Shown here: positions 32,933-40,647 of the stretch, piece by piece | Layout of the letters: every line of letters starts with the position of its first letter | Numbering within the stretch: position 1 is the first letter of the stretch | From: G020354945 sp964570585 | GTDB lineage: Bacteria; Omnitrophota; Gorgyraeia; JABMRG01; JAFGKX01 | Direction of reading: 5' to 3' | Length of the DNA stretch: 51,860 nucleotides | Assembly (NCBI GenBank): GCA_964570585.1 | Contig: CAZMYR010000009.1 | Span: 1 to 51,860 of the forward strand | The notes under the pieces: model-generated | The model's input: only the letters and a program-made list of their open reading frames with translations | Told to the model about the DNA's origin: nothing | Databases searched by the model: none | Program-made: the position numbers and the translations under genes

Positions 32933-34501
32933 ATGAAAAAATGTCCAAAATGTAAAATCAGATATAATGACTTGTGGTATGAGTGCATAAAGTGTCACAC
33001 CAAGTTAGTTCCGGAACAAAAAGGAATCTCTCTATTTAAGAAAAGGTTCTATGTCGATCTTGAGAATCCTGAATATCTCTTAGGGCAATTGATAGAACAG
33101 GCTAATACTCTTATTATTTTTACTACTCCCGAAGGAAAAGCGTTGATGTGCAACGAAGCCATTGAATTCTTTACCGGCTATAAGCGTGATGAAATTTTCG
33201 GACAGGGATGGCTCGATTTATTATATAAAGGGCAAGAGGCAAGGAAAGAGATGTTTAAAGCAGTTATGAAAGGCTGCCTTATAAGCATTCGCTCCAAGAC
33301 TTATGAGGGAGCTATTTTTAGAAAAGATGGCTCTGAATGTATGCTTTCCTGGAGGCTTGCTGCTATCAGGGACAAGAAAGATAAAAATCTTGGCTTACTC
33401 TGCGTTGCTCATGATGTAACCGATAGGAAAATAACAGAAGATGATATAAATATTCACGGACAAAGAGTCAAAGACATACTTTCCAGTATAATGGAATATG
33501 CATTGATGACCACCAACCTCGAAGGCAAGATAACATACTATGGTTTAGGCGCAAGAAATATATTTGGCTGGCCTGCAGACAATGTTTATCTGGAAGATAT
33601 TTCTCTTATTTATCCTAAATATAATAGGTCTTATATCATAAAGAAAATATCTGAGGAAATCCAAAAAAATGCTAAATTTGAAGAAGAAGTTAAACTTGTA
33701 AGAAAAGGCGATATTGAATTTCCTGCGATACTCACAATTACTCCGTTACTAAACAAGGATGGCCAGACAGTAGGTTATACGTATGTAGCCAAGGATATGA
33801 CCGAAAAGAAAAAGATGGAACAACAGGTGATACAATCAGAAAAGATGGCGGCAGTGGGACAGCTTGCTTCGGGAGTGGCCCATGAGATTAATAATCCTTT
33901 GCTGGTAATATTAGGTAGACTTGAGTTATTAGATGTAGAGAAATTACCAAAAGGCGTGATTAAAGCACTGAACATAGTAAAAACCCAGGCCCAGCGTATC
34001 CGCACTATAGCGGATAGGCTGCTTTCTTATTCTAAAGAAAAAAAGCCTGACATAAAGCCATTAGATTTAAACCAGCTTATGAAAAGCATCACTCCTTTAT
34101 TAGGGTATTATCCGGAGTTTAAAAAGATTCTCTGGAAGGAGGAGTTTCAGAAAGGCCTGCCAAAGATCAAAGGAGATTTTAATCAACTTCAAGAACTATT
34201 CCTCAATTTAGGCCTGAATGCCTGCCAGGCAATGCCTGACGGTGGTAAAATAAGCATCATTACAATATATGATAAAGGCGAAAGATTCGTAGAAGTATCG
34301 GTTAAGGATACAGGAGAGGGTATGACCGATGAACAGATGCAAAGATTATTTGACCCTTTTTTCAGCACCAAGGAAAAAGGTACGGGTTTGGGATTGACTG
34401 TATGCCGTAATATAATAGAGCGGCATAAAGGTAATATAGAAGTTGAAAGCGCCATAGGAAAAGGCACAGTTTTTACTATAAAATTACCTGTGGCAGGTTG
34501 A
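32933..34501 (+). CDS. PAS-domain sensor histidine kinase with N-terminal zinc ribbon
   Basis: 522 residues. A zinc-ribbon-like CPKC (4-7) and CIKC (18-21) leads into two PAS domains (about 50-165 and 180-295). A HisKA domain follows with phospho-acceptor H317 in GVAHEINNP. The ATPase domain has an N box (about 425-432), DTGEGM (459-464) and GTGLGL (483-488). There is no membrane segment, so it is a cytosolic NtrB/AtoS-like sensor. The response regulator 118 bp downstream is the natural partner. The zinc ribbon at the extreme N-terminus is unusual for this family. Confidence 0.93.
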   Translation: MKKCPKCKIRYNDLWYECIKCHTKLVPEQKGISLFKKRFYVDLENPEYLLGQLIEQANTLIIFTTPEGKALMCNEAIEFFTGYKRDEIFGQGWLDLLYKGQEARKEMFKAVMKGCLISIRSKTYEGAIFRKDGSECMLSWRLAAIRDKKDKNLGLLCVAHDVTDRKITEDDINIHGQRVKDILSSIMEYALMTTNLEGKITYYGLGARNIFGWPADNVYLEDISLIYPKYNRSYIIKKISEEIQKNAKFEEEVKLVRKGDIEFPAILTITPLLNKDGQTVGYTYVAKDMTEKKKMEQQVIQSEKMAAVGQLASGVAHEINNPLLVILGRLELLDVEKLPKGVIKALNIVKTQAQRIRTIADRLLSYSKEKKPDIKPLDLNQLMKSITPLLGYYPEFKKILWKEEFQKGLPKIKGDFNQLQELFLNLGLNACQAMPDGGKISIITIYDKGERFVEVSVKDTGEGMTDEQMQRLFDPFFSTKEKGTGLGLTVCRNIIERHKGNIEVESAIGKGTVFTIKLPVAG

Positions 34502-34533
34502 TACATAATGCGGTAATATGAAACGTCTCTTTA

Positions 34534-34580
34534 TTCGAAATTCGAATTTGTTTCGGATTTCGATATTCGAGTTTCGGATT
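34534..34580 (+). repeat. Short TTCGAATTT/TTTCGG direct repeats
   Basis: In the 118-bp spacer between kinase and regulator, ATTCGAATTTGTTTCGG is followed closely by ATATTCGAGTTTCGG. The TTCGAAATTCGAA core is palindromic. It is an interspersed low-complexity repeat with no evident regulatory role. Confidence 0.5.
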
Positions 34581-34619
34581 TAACAAGGCTAATAAGCATA
34601 TTATACGAGAGGGGATAAC

Positions 34620-34988
34620 ATGAAGATATTAGTGGTTGATGACGAACAAGATGTGCTGGATTTATTCAGAGATCTTTTTACTATACAGAATTATCAGGTT
34701 AAATGCGCTTTAAGCGGAAAATCCGCATTAGAAATGATAGATAAAGGCAGACCGGATGTTGTCCTTTTAGATATAAAGATGCCGGAGATGGATGGCATTC
34801 AAACCCTCGAAGAAATAAAGAAGAAAGACCCCTCAATTGAAATAGTAATGCTTACAGCTTATGGATATGAGGATAAATTGATAAATGAATCAATGCAAAA
34901 AGGCGCTTCCGGCTTTATCAGTAAAAATTTACCCATCCAACAAATAATCAATACCTTTAACACCCTCCTGAAGTCTATGTCCACCTAA
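34620..34988 (+). CDS. Single-domain response regulator
   Basis: A 122-residue CheY-like receiver with acidic pair D7/D8, phospho-acceptor D51 (LLDIKMPEMDG), T79 and K102. There is no output domain, so it acts by protein contact, for example as a phosphorelay link. AGGGG lies about seven bases before the ATG. Its position after the histidine kinase suggests a two-component pair. Confidence 0.93.
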   Translation: MKILVVDDEQDVLDLFRDLFTIQNYQVKCALSGKSALEMIDKGRPDVVLLDIKMPEMDGIQTLEEIKKKDPSIEIVMLTAYGYEDKLINESMQKGASGFISKNLPIQQIINTFNTLLKSMST

Positions 34989-34999
34989 AAAATCCACCG

Positions 35000-35020
35000 T
35001 AATTTCAAACATTGAAATTA
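35000..35020 (+). promoter_or_regulatory. Perfect palindrome upstream of the Fic promoter
   Basis: TAATTTCAA-ACA-TTGAAATTA is a perfect 9-bp inverted repeat just upstream of the fic promoter. It may be a second operator or an upstream element. No T-tract follows, so a terminator is less likely. Confidence 0.45.
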
Positions 35021-35022
35021 TA

Positions 35023-35049
35023 GTTGACATCTACTTGACAGATGTCAAC
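35023..35049 (+). promoter_or_regulatory. Palindromic operator overlapping the fic -35 box
   Basis: GTTGACATCT (35023-35032) and AGATGTCAAC (35040-35049) are perfect inverted 10-bp arms around ACTTGAC. A further half-site TTGACATC lies at 35065-35072, beside the expected transcription start. A protein bound here would cover the -35 box. The Fic protein itself ends in a winged-helix-like domain, which makes autoregulation a reasonable inference. Confidence 0.65.
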
Positions 35050-35063
35050 TTTTAGTTTACAAT
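35035..35063 (+). promoter_or_regulatory. Sigma-70-type promoter of fic
   Basis: TTGACA (35035-35040), a 17-bp spacer, then TACAAT (35058-35063). The start would fall near 35070, about 33 bp before the ATG, and GGAGG at 35090-35094 gives a good ribosome site. Confidence 0.75.
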
Positions 35064-35102
35064 ATTGACATCCTAGGAAAAGTGAAATTGGAGGTTTAAA
35101 CG

Positions 35103-36227
35103 ATGGTAACTATAGGGAAATATATACAGCAAAAAAGCGGCTATAAAGCCTTTATACCTGAGAAATTTCCTCCGGCAGAGATACCTCTCAATGAGCCAAA
35201 GATAATAAAACTTCTTGCAAACGCTAATTTGCAGCTTGGTAAGTTGGATGGTCTGACTAAGCTTTTGCCGGATATCGACTTTTTTATATTTATGTATATT
35301 AATAAAGAGGCTGCTTACTCAAGCCAGGTGGAAGGTACACGAGCAAAACTTACCGATGCATTACAGGCCGAAGTAGAACGAACACCCGATTTGCCTAAAG
35401 ACGTTGATGATATTTTGCACTATATCAAAGCAATGAACGAAGGATTGAGGCGGTTGGATAAGCTACCACTATCATTGCGATTGATCAAAGAGGTTCACGC
35501 CACTTTACTTACTAAAGCCAGAAGCTCTACATATCCACATCCAGGAGAGTTTAGAAAGTCGCAAAACTGGGTTATGGGAACAAATCCGGCTGATGCGCAT
35601 TTCGTTCCGCCGCCCCCAGAATATGTGCCAGAGGCAATGAGCGATCTAGAAAAATTCTTTTATTCCAATGGAGATACCTCGGTTTTAATTAAGGCTGCAT
35701 TAATTCATAGTCAATTTGAAACAATTCATCCTTTTTTAGATGGCAATGGGAGGACTGGAAGATTGTTGATCACTTTTTATCTTTGTCAGCAAGAGATATT
35801 AGAAAGACCGGTTTTATATCTTTCAGAACATTTTAGAAAACATCGCGAGCTTTATTTTTCTATGCTTGATGAGTATAGAAAAGGGAACATTTCATTATGG
35901 TTAGAATTTTTTCTGAAAGGTGTAGTCAGAGTGGCTGGCGAAGCGATTGATACTTCAAATAGAGTTATAGAATTAAGGGAAAAAGATCTGCATAGATTAT
36001 CAGGACTGGGGAGAGCGAGTAAAAATGCCGTTGTGTTATTAAAAAATCTATATAGGATTCCCATAATAAATGTAAGAAAGATTGAAGAGGTAACAGAACT
36101 TTCTCGCGAAGCAGCAAACCGTTTAGTTAAAAGATTTGTTAACTTAGGCATACTGCTTCCAAAAGATAAGCAGGTAAAATACGCTCGACTGTTTGTGTAT
36201 AAAGAATACCTGAGTTTATTTGAATAA
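35103..36227 (+). CDS. fic: Fic-domain protein AMP-transferase with C-terminal winged helix
   Basis: 374 residues. The Fic core motif HPFLDGNGRTGR (209-220) is intact, with catalytic His209. An N-terminal inhibitory motif SSQVEG (73-78, S/TxxxEG) marks a class II enzyme that blocks its own ATP site. The C-terminus (about 315-374) forms a helix-turn-helix of the winged type (EEVTELSREAANRLVKRF). Fic enzymes transfer AMP to target hydroxyls; this Fic-HTH architecture is common and sometimes acts as a stand-alone regulator. An operator-overlapped promoter lies just upstream. No separate antitoxin gene is present. Confidence 0.92.
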   Translation: MVTIGKYIQQKSGYKAFIPEKFPPAEIPLNEPKIIKLLANANLQLGKLDGLTKLLPDIDFFIFMYINKEAAYSSQVEGTRAKLTDALQAEVERTPDLPKDVDDILHYIKAMNEGLRRLDKLPLSLRLIKEVHATLLTKARSSTYPHPGEFRKSQNWVMGTNPADAHFVPPPPEYVPEAMSDLEKFFYSNGDTSVLIKAALIHSQFETIHPFLDGNGRTGRLLITFYLCQQEILERPVLYLSEHFRKHRELYFSMLDEYRKGNISLWLEFFLKGVVRVAGEAIDTSNRVIELREKDLHRLSGLGRASKNAVVLLKNLYRIPIINVRKIEEVTELSREAANRLVKRFVNLGILLPKDKQVKYARLFVYKEYLSLFE

Positions 36228-36301
36228 CTGTTAGCGTAAGTACCGCGAAATGGTTTTATTGACTTTTTACTTTTGGCACAAATCTGGCACAAATGAAAAT
36301 G

Positions 36302-36335
36302 AGCCGTTGTAACTATCGTAATTACAACGGCTTTT
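36302..36335 (+). terminator. Intrinsic terminator after fic
   Basis: AGCCGTTGTAA and TTACAACGGCT are perfect 11-bp arms around a nine-base loop, followed by TTT. It lies 75 bp after the fic stop. The flanking text (two GGCACAAAT copies before it, the tRNA-like repeat after it) resembles the tail region of integrase genes next to tRNA sites, so it may have been carried with an old integration. Confidence 0.75.
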
Positions 36336-36338
36336 AGT

Positions 36339-36365
36339 TTATGGTGCCGAAGGGGGAGTTTGATT
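36339..36365 (-). repeat. tRNA-3'-end-like direct repeat, left copy (possible att site)
   Basis: This 27-bp sequence is repeated exactly at 39385-39411. On the minus strand it ends CCCCCTTCGGCACCA, which reads like a tRNA acceptor stem with CCA, preceded by a degenerate T-loop (ATCAAACTC). No complete tRNA can be folded around either copy. The 3.05-kb spacing and tRNA-like sequence fit attL/attR of an integrated or decayed element. Confidence 0.55.
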
Positions 36366-36481
36366 TAAGGTTGTTCTGCGCAAAAACTCTTGACAAAGAA
36401 AGGAGACCGTGATACCTCATAATTGACTTTCGGTAGATAGCCGTATTTCGGTAAATAGCGAAAGAGATAAGGGGGGGGACA
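36366..36481 (+). other. Intergenic region with imperfect palindrome
   Basis: CTTTCGG and CGAAAG flank two related words (TTCGGTAGATAG and TTCGGTAAATAG), which would form a weak hairpin. A G8 run follows just before the ATG at 36482. No convincing promoter is seen. Confidence 0.4.
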
Positions 36482-36691
36482 ATGGCTTTAGAAAAGCAAA
36501 TCCTGAATAAAATACCAACTCTTATAAAGCAAAATATCCCCGCTGTTAAGATTGAAAGAATTATACATCAGCCTAAGATTAAAGGGATAATTCCTGATAT
36601 GGTAATTGAGGTTGACGCGGCAGGTAAAAAGAGAAAACTTATCATTGAGGTTAAATCCAGAGGTTTCCCTGCGCAAATACTTCAATCTTAA
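36482..36691 (+). pseudogene. Truncated PD-(D/E)XK nuclease-like fragment
   Basis: The ORF has 69 codons. It reads PDMVIEVDAAGKKRKLIIEVKSRG, with the D...ExK spacing of the PD-(D/E)XK nuclease fold (shown here in parts: PDMVIEV, then LIIEVKS). Relatives continue well past EVKSxGxP, whereas this frame stops ten residues after EVK. No obvious continuation exists in the other frames before 36780. It is best read as the remnant of a larger nuclease or restriction-type gene, though a real small protein cannot be excluded. Confidence 0.5.
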
Positions 36692-36784
36692 TATGCGGAA
36701 TAAACCTCTGGTGCGTCCATTGATAAATCGTAGAAACCTTTGCCTCTAGCATGTTGCGGAATTCTTGCCAGTCCTAAAAATTAT

Positions 36785-36813
36785 TTGACAGAAAGCTTAA
36801 TATATGTTATACT
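36785..36813 (+). promoter_or_regulatory. Sigma-70-type promoter of the 807-aa exported protein
   Basis: TTGACA (36785-36790), exactly 17 bp, then TATACT (36808-36813). The leader of about 80 bp holds a direct repeat of ATAAGATACTC and GAGGAG just before the ATG at 36901. Confidence 0.75.
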
Positions 36814-36900
36814 TTTATTCTACTTTATTAATGAAAATAAAAAGCTTGAAATATTTAAGACAATCATAAGATACTCATAAGATACTCAATAGAGGAGTAA

Positions 36901-39324
36901 ATGTTTAACTTTTCAAGTTTTCCAATAGCAAAAAAGATTCTTTCCTTAACAATTGCCATTCTATTTACCTTCAACACCATCTCCTGGGCAGCGCCGGTTG
37001 AACAAGATACCTTAAGAGCAGTCTCTACAGGGCAAAGGGATAGCGCAGAGGAATTCGAACCTTTGCATAGGCAAGCGCTAAGTGCCTTAAGTGCCATGGG
37101 AGTTCCCGCATTGGTTGATGTTAGTCAATCTCAGGTAGCAGAAGAAATACAACAAGCATTAGCTAAAGCCATTGCTCCTTTAGGCACGGATGAAATACTT
37201 AAAATTGCAGGAAAAAGCACTTACGTGAGAGTATTATCAATATTATCAAAATTGAAGCCAGGCGAAGGCCTAAGGGAAGGAGATGTTATATATCGCCTTA
37301 CTAAAGGCGGCAGGGTAATTATTCAGTTTAAAGTACCCGGTACGGATTACGTTCGTGTTTATTCATTGGACGAGAGAGGCGTGCTTATAAAAACAGACCA
37401 ATATGGCCAACCTGTTATGTTTACAGCCCCACCTACAAATTTAGAGGAAGCTGTAAGGGATTTTCTAAAGAGTAGAACCAGGCAACAAACCAAATCTGGC
37501 CCAAAACCCTCCTCTGCCGGTACTACGGAGGTAATAGGTGATGTAGTCACTATTAGCAATGAGCTTGATGTCGCCGTAAATAAAGGCATTGCACATGACT
37601 CTTTGCTGAAAAACTTGAAATGGTGGTATGAGGCCACCGGTAAACGCAAAGAAACTATTACCGCAGAAGGTGTTCATTCGGTGGCTAAAATAATGAAAAG
37701 TAAGCGTCTTATTTTAGCATTGGATATTGAGAAAAACGCAGTCTTGGTGTTAATAAGGGTGGTAGACCCAAGACCGCAAGTAAATAATTCTATAGCAGGA
37801 ACGGTAATCAATAGGCGTCATAAAAATGTGCAGGCCCGCCCGGTAATAGAAATAAATGATGAAGCTAAATTAAGAAAGATTTTGGATAACGCGGGTTTAA
37901 AAAACGATCAAAGAACTGCTCTGGATGAGTTTATTGAGCAAACAAAAGCTGCAGCCAAACCCTCCCCTGCTGCTGAAGTAATCATGGTAGAGGACCTTAC
38001 CTTTAAAGTTAGTTCTGAAAAATTAGAGGGAATGAAGAAGGCAAGTCCTGAGTTTGCAAAAGATATAACAAATCTAATTGATGCAATTCAGAGACCCAAA
38101 CCGCTTACTGAAAGAGTAGCCGAAATTGAAGAAAAAAGAGAAGGCAATAAGACAGATGCTGCCGATATCCGTTTGTTGTATTTGCTGCGTTCACTACTTA
38201 AAGTTGCAGTTTTTGGGGAGATCTATGTAGCCTTGGCAAAAGATACAATTACCAAGAAGGAAGTTCCATTATTAATTAGAAAAGAAAGGGATAGTTATAA
38301 GACCGCTGTTATACTCGATATGCTACCAACGGATGTGATGAGGATTATTAATAAATTAAGCGAGGGCGGTCCGAAAAAAGTCAAAGATTTCATTGACGGA
38401 CGACCAACAAGACCGACCCATCCTTTGCCGACAAGACTTACATCATGGTCTGGTTTTTATTTTCAGTTGAAGAATTCAGGCGTTGAGCCATCCAGGATTG
38501 GGGTTGCTTCGTTGAGTAACCGATTTAGTTATAATCTGCCTATACCACGCAAGTTTAAAATCGGAGATATTCCAGCGACGATGAATGATATAACAAGCTT
38601 TTCCCGGCAGGGAGAATGCTATAAATCCATCGATTTTAATGAATTCAACCTGATAGAGGACTATTGGCTCAGGCTGGAGGATATGTTTACCCCAGAGGCT
38701 ATTAAGGAACTTGATCAGATTCATCGTAAACTACGTAGTTATAGATATCGGGAAGAGATAAGGAATCTCAATATAGATTTAATGGAGCGAATCGCAAAAA
38801 ATAGGCCTAAATACAAATCCATAACTCCTTCAATAACCATATTCAACATATTCTTTAAGCGTAAGGATGGCACAAGATATTACACCCAGGCTGAAATAGT
38901 GCTGGCGGTCAACAGGGAAAATCGTTTGGTGCCGGTGTTGATTGGAGTAGAAGACTATACCCTGCCCGAAAGCATTAAGGCAGAGCCAGATATTACAGGC
39001 CCTACCCTTATGGCCCATCTTTCTGAAGAGGCTATTAATGGTATTCTTCAAGCTTTGCCAAAAGATAGCATAGGGCACGCTGTTTATAGGGCTTATGCAA
39101 CACAGCAGGGGGCTACTTCCAAATCCTCCTCTGCCGGCAAAGCTAAGGATGGTGATACTGTCCAGATTCATGGCAAGCAATTAGTCGATGCTTTCGGACA
39201 ACTGTTAAGTCCACATATAAAAAGGCGTGCGCCTCAAATTGGTAGAGAAGCAAAACCCACCTATACCGGCAGAGTATTATGGCGCAATGCTAAAACTTTG
39301 CGAAGGATTTCCCAATCCGCTTAG
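36901..39324 (+). CDS. Large exported protein of unknown function with SSAG-type linkers
   Basis: 807 residues. An N-terminal signal peptide (basic AKK, hydrophobic ILSLTIAILFTF, likely cleavage after WAA near residue 31) sends it across the inner membrane. At least three globular parts are separated by small Pro/Ser linkers: GPKPSSAGTTE (about 200), AAKPSPAAEV (about 355) and TSKSSSAGKAK (about 740). No catalytic motif was recognised. Similar linkers and WAA...DTLR starts recur in exported Omnitrophota proteins in my recollection, so it may belong to a large lineage-specific family. It has its own promoter and lies inside the direct-repeat-bounded segment. Confidence 0.8.
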   Translation: MFNFSSFPIAKKILSLTIAILFTFNTISWAAPVEQDTLRAVSTGQRDSAEEFEPLHRQALSALSAMGVPALVDVSQSQVAEEIQQALAKAIAPLGTDEILKIAGKSTYVRVLSILSKLKPGEGLREGDVIYRLTKGGRVIIQFKVPGTDYVRVYSLDERGVLIKTDQYGQPVMFTAPPTNLEEAVRDFLKSRTRQQTKSGPKPSSAGTTEVIGDVVTISNELDVAVNKGIAHDSLLKNLKWWYEATGKRKETITAEGVHSVAKIMKSKRLILALDIEKNAVLVLIRVVDPRPQVNNSIAGTVINRRHKNVQARPVIEINDEAKLRKILDNAGLKNDQRTALDEFIEQTKAAAKPSPAAEVIMVEDLTFKVSSEKLEGMKKASPEFAKDITNLIDAIQRPKPLTERVAEIEEKREGNKTDAADIRLLYLLRSLLKVAVFGEIYVALAKDTITKKEVPLLIRKERDSYKTAVILDMLPTDVMRIINKLSEGGPKKVKDFIDGRPTRPTHPLPTRLTSWSGFYFQLKNSGVEPSRIGVASLSNRFSYNLPIPRKFKIGDIPATMNDITSFSRQGECYKSIDFNEFNLIEDYWLRLEDMFTPEAIKELDQIHRKLRSYRYREEIRNLNIDLMERIAKNRPKYKSITPSITIFNIFFKRKDGTRYYTQAEIVLAVNRENRLVPVLIGVEDYTLPESIKAEPDITGPTLMAHLSEEAINGILQALPKDSIGHAVYRAYATQQGATSKSSSAGKAKDGDTVQIHGKQLVDAFGQLLSPHIKRRAPQIGREAKPTYTGRVLWRNAKTLRRISQSA

Positions 39325-39368
39325 GGACGTTCCTCAAGCACAAAGGTTCGTGCTCAAGCAACGTCCCT
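39323..39368 (+). repeat. AGGGACGTT palindromic repeat after the 807-aa gene
   Basis: AGGGACGTT and AACGTCCCT are inverted ends around an AGCAC...GTGCT inner pair. The TAG stop of the preceding gene overlaps the left end by two bases. The same end sequence bounds the long stem inside repeat copy B at 28224. Confidence 0.65.
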
Positions 39369-39384
39369 GAAAAACCTGAGAAAC

Positions 39385-39411
39385 TTATGGTGCCGAAGGG
39401 GGAGTTTGATT
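39385..39411 (-). repeat. tRNA-3'-end-like direct repeat, right copy
   Basis: An exact 27-bp match to 36339-36365. It is itself flanked by AACCTGAG (39373-39380) and CTCAGGTT (39441-39448) in inverted orientation. Confidence 0.55.
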
Positions 39412-39658
39412 CAAGTGCATTAACATAACTTACGTAATGCCTCAGGTTATGGCGTAACTAACTTATTTTAGAATTGGTTACGTCTTTTTTTATTTGTATT
39501 TAGTTTTATCAATTTAGCTATATTTTAACCCAAATTAGTCCCAAANNNNNNNNNNNNNNNNNNNNNNNNNNNNNNNNNNNNNNNNNNNNNNNNNNNNNNN
39601 NNNNNNNNNNNNNNNNNNNNNNNNNNNNNNNNNNNNNNNNNNNNNATGGAGGGGGGAA
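39412..39658 (+). other. Intergenic region containing a scaffold gap
   Basis: AT-rich. CGTAAC (39453-39458) and GTTACG (39477-39482) followed by a T7 tract could be a weak terminator. Bases 39546-39645 are 100 N, so linkage between the two sides depends on scaffolding. The right side resumes directly at a GGAGGGGGG ribosome site. No gene is visible. Confidence 0.6.
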
Positions 39659-40633
39659 ATGTTAAACGACCTAAAGAATTTTGTCACTAAATATAGGCAA
39701 AAGAGATCCGAAGATGCCAATATAGCAGAAAATAAAACAGATGCTATTTCTGAATTACAAAACAACTTTTTGCCCAAGAATCTCACCATTGCTATCTGCA
39801 ATCAGAAAGGCGGCTGCGGCAAGACTACCACAGCAATAAATCTATCTGCCTGTCTTGCTCAAAAAGGTTATAAGGTTCTTCTGGTAGATTTAGACCCCCA
39901 GGCTCATGCCAGCCTTGGATTGGGTATGGACGTCGATGCCCTCGATGACCTGGAGAAATCCATTTATGATGTCTTAATCCACAGTCTTGAACTATCGAAG
40001 ATAATCCGCAAGACATCAATGGATGGTTTAGATATCACACCTTCGAGTTCAGTCCTTTCAGGGGCACAGTTGGAATTGGCCGATTTTTTAGGCAGGGAGA
40101 GTATCCTTAAGATCGCACTGCGTAAGTTAACTTTGATGAAACACTACGATTATATCTTCATCGATACCTCACCAAGTCTTAACCTTCTTACTATCAATGC
40201 GCTGGTTGCGGCAGATTCGGTTATTATTCCGATTCAGACCCAGTACTATTCTCTGGAGGGAATGAGGGAGTTATTTTCAACTGTCGATACAATAAGAGAG
40301 CGTCTGAATTTTGAGTTACGGATTTTGGGGATATTGGCGACACTCTTTGATACCCGCACAAGGATAAGCCACCAGATGTTAGCCCGGATAAGGGATTATT
40401 TTAAGGATATGGTTTTTAAGACCGTAATTCATACCAACGTCAAACTTAGTGAGGCACCGTTATATAAAAAGCCCATAACCCTATATGAGCCAAATTCAAG
40501 AGGTGCAAGGGATTACTTAAGTTTGACCGAGGAGGTAATTGGCCTCACACCAGGGGGCCTTCAGAGGATGAAAATTAAGGGTCGAACGGCAGAGATCTCG
40601 CAAGGTCATTTCGAGTCTGCGGCCCAACTTTAA
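39659..40633 (+). CDS. ParA/MinD-family ATPase at the head of the pilus operon
   Basis: 324 residues. A deviant Walker A KGGCGKTT (50-57), a DLDPQAHAS switch segment and FIDTSPSLN place it in the ParA/Soj group. The N-terminal 40 residues are charged and unlike ParA. No ParB or parS is visible, and it is followed by pilM 15 bp later. A role in placing the pilus machinery, as with FlhG/PomZ-like ATPases, is therefore a reasonable guess; chromosome segregation is the alternative. GGAGGGGGG before the ATG is a strong ribosome site. It begins just after a scaffold gap, so upstream partners may be missing. Confidence 0.88.
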   Translation: MLNDLKNFVTKYRQKRSEDANIAENKTDAISELQNNFLPKNLTIAICNQKGGCGKTTTAINLSACLAQKGYKVLLVDLDPQAHASLGLGMDVDALDDLEKSIYDVLIHSLELSKIIRKTSMDGLDITPSSSVLSGAQLELADFLGRESILKIALRKLTLMKHYDYIFIDTSPSLNLLTINALVAADSVIIPIQTQYYSLEGMRELFSTVDTIRERLNFELRILGILATLFDTRTRISHQMLARIRDYFKDMVFKTVIHTNVKLSEAPLYKKPITLYEPNSRGARDYLSLTEEVIGLTPGGLQRMKIKGRTAEISQGHFESAAQL

Positions 40634-40647
40634 ATTAGAGGTAACCG

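Noticed and set aside
36339..36365. A functional tRNA gene on the minus strand
   Set aside because: Only the acceptor 3' end and part of a degenerate T-arm are present; no anticodon or D arm can be folded nearby.
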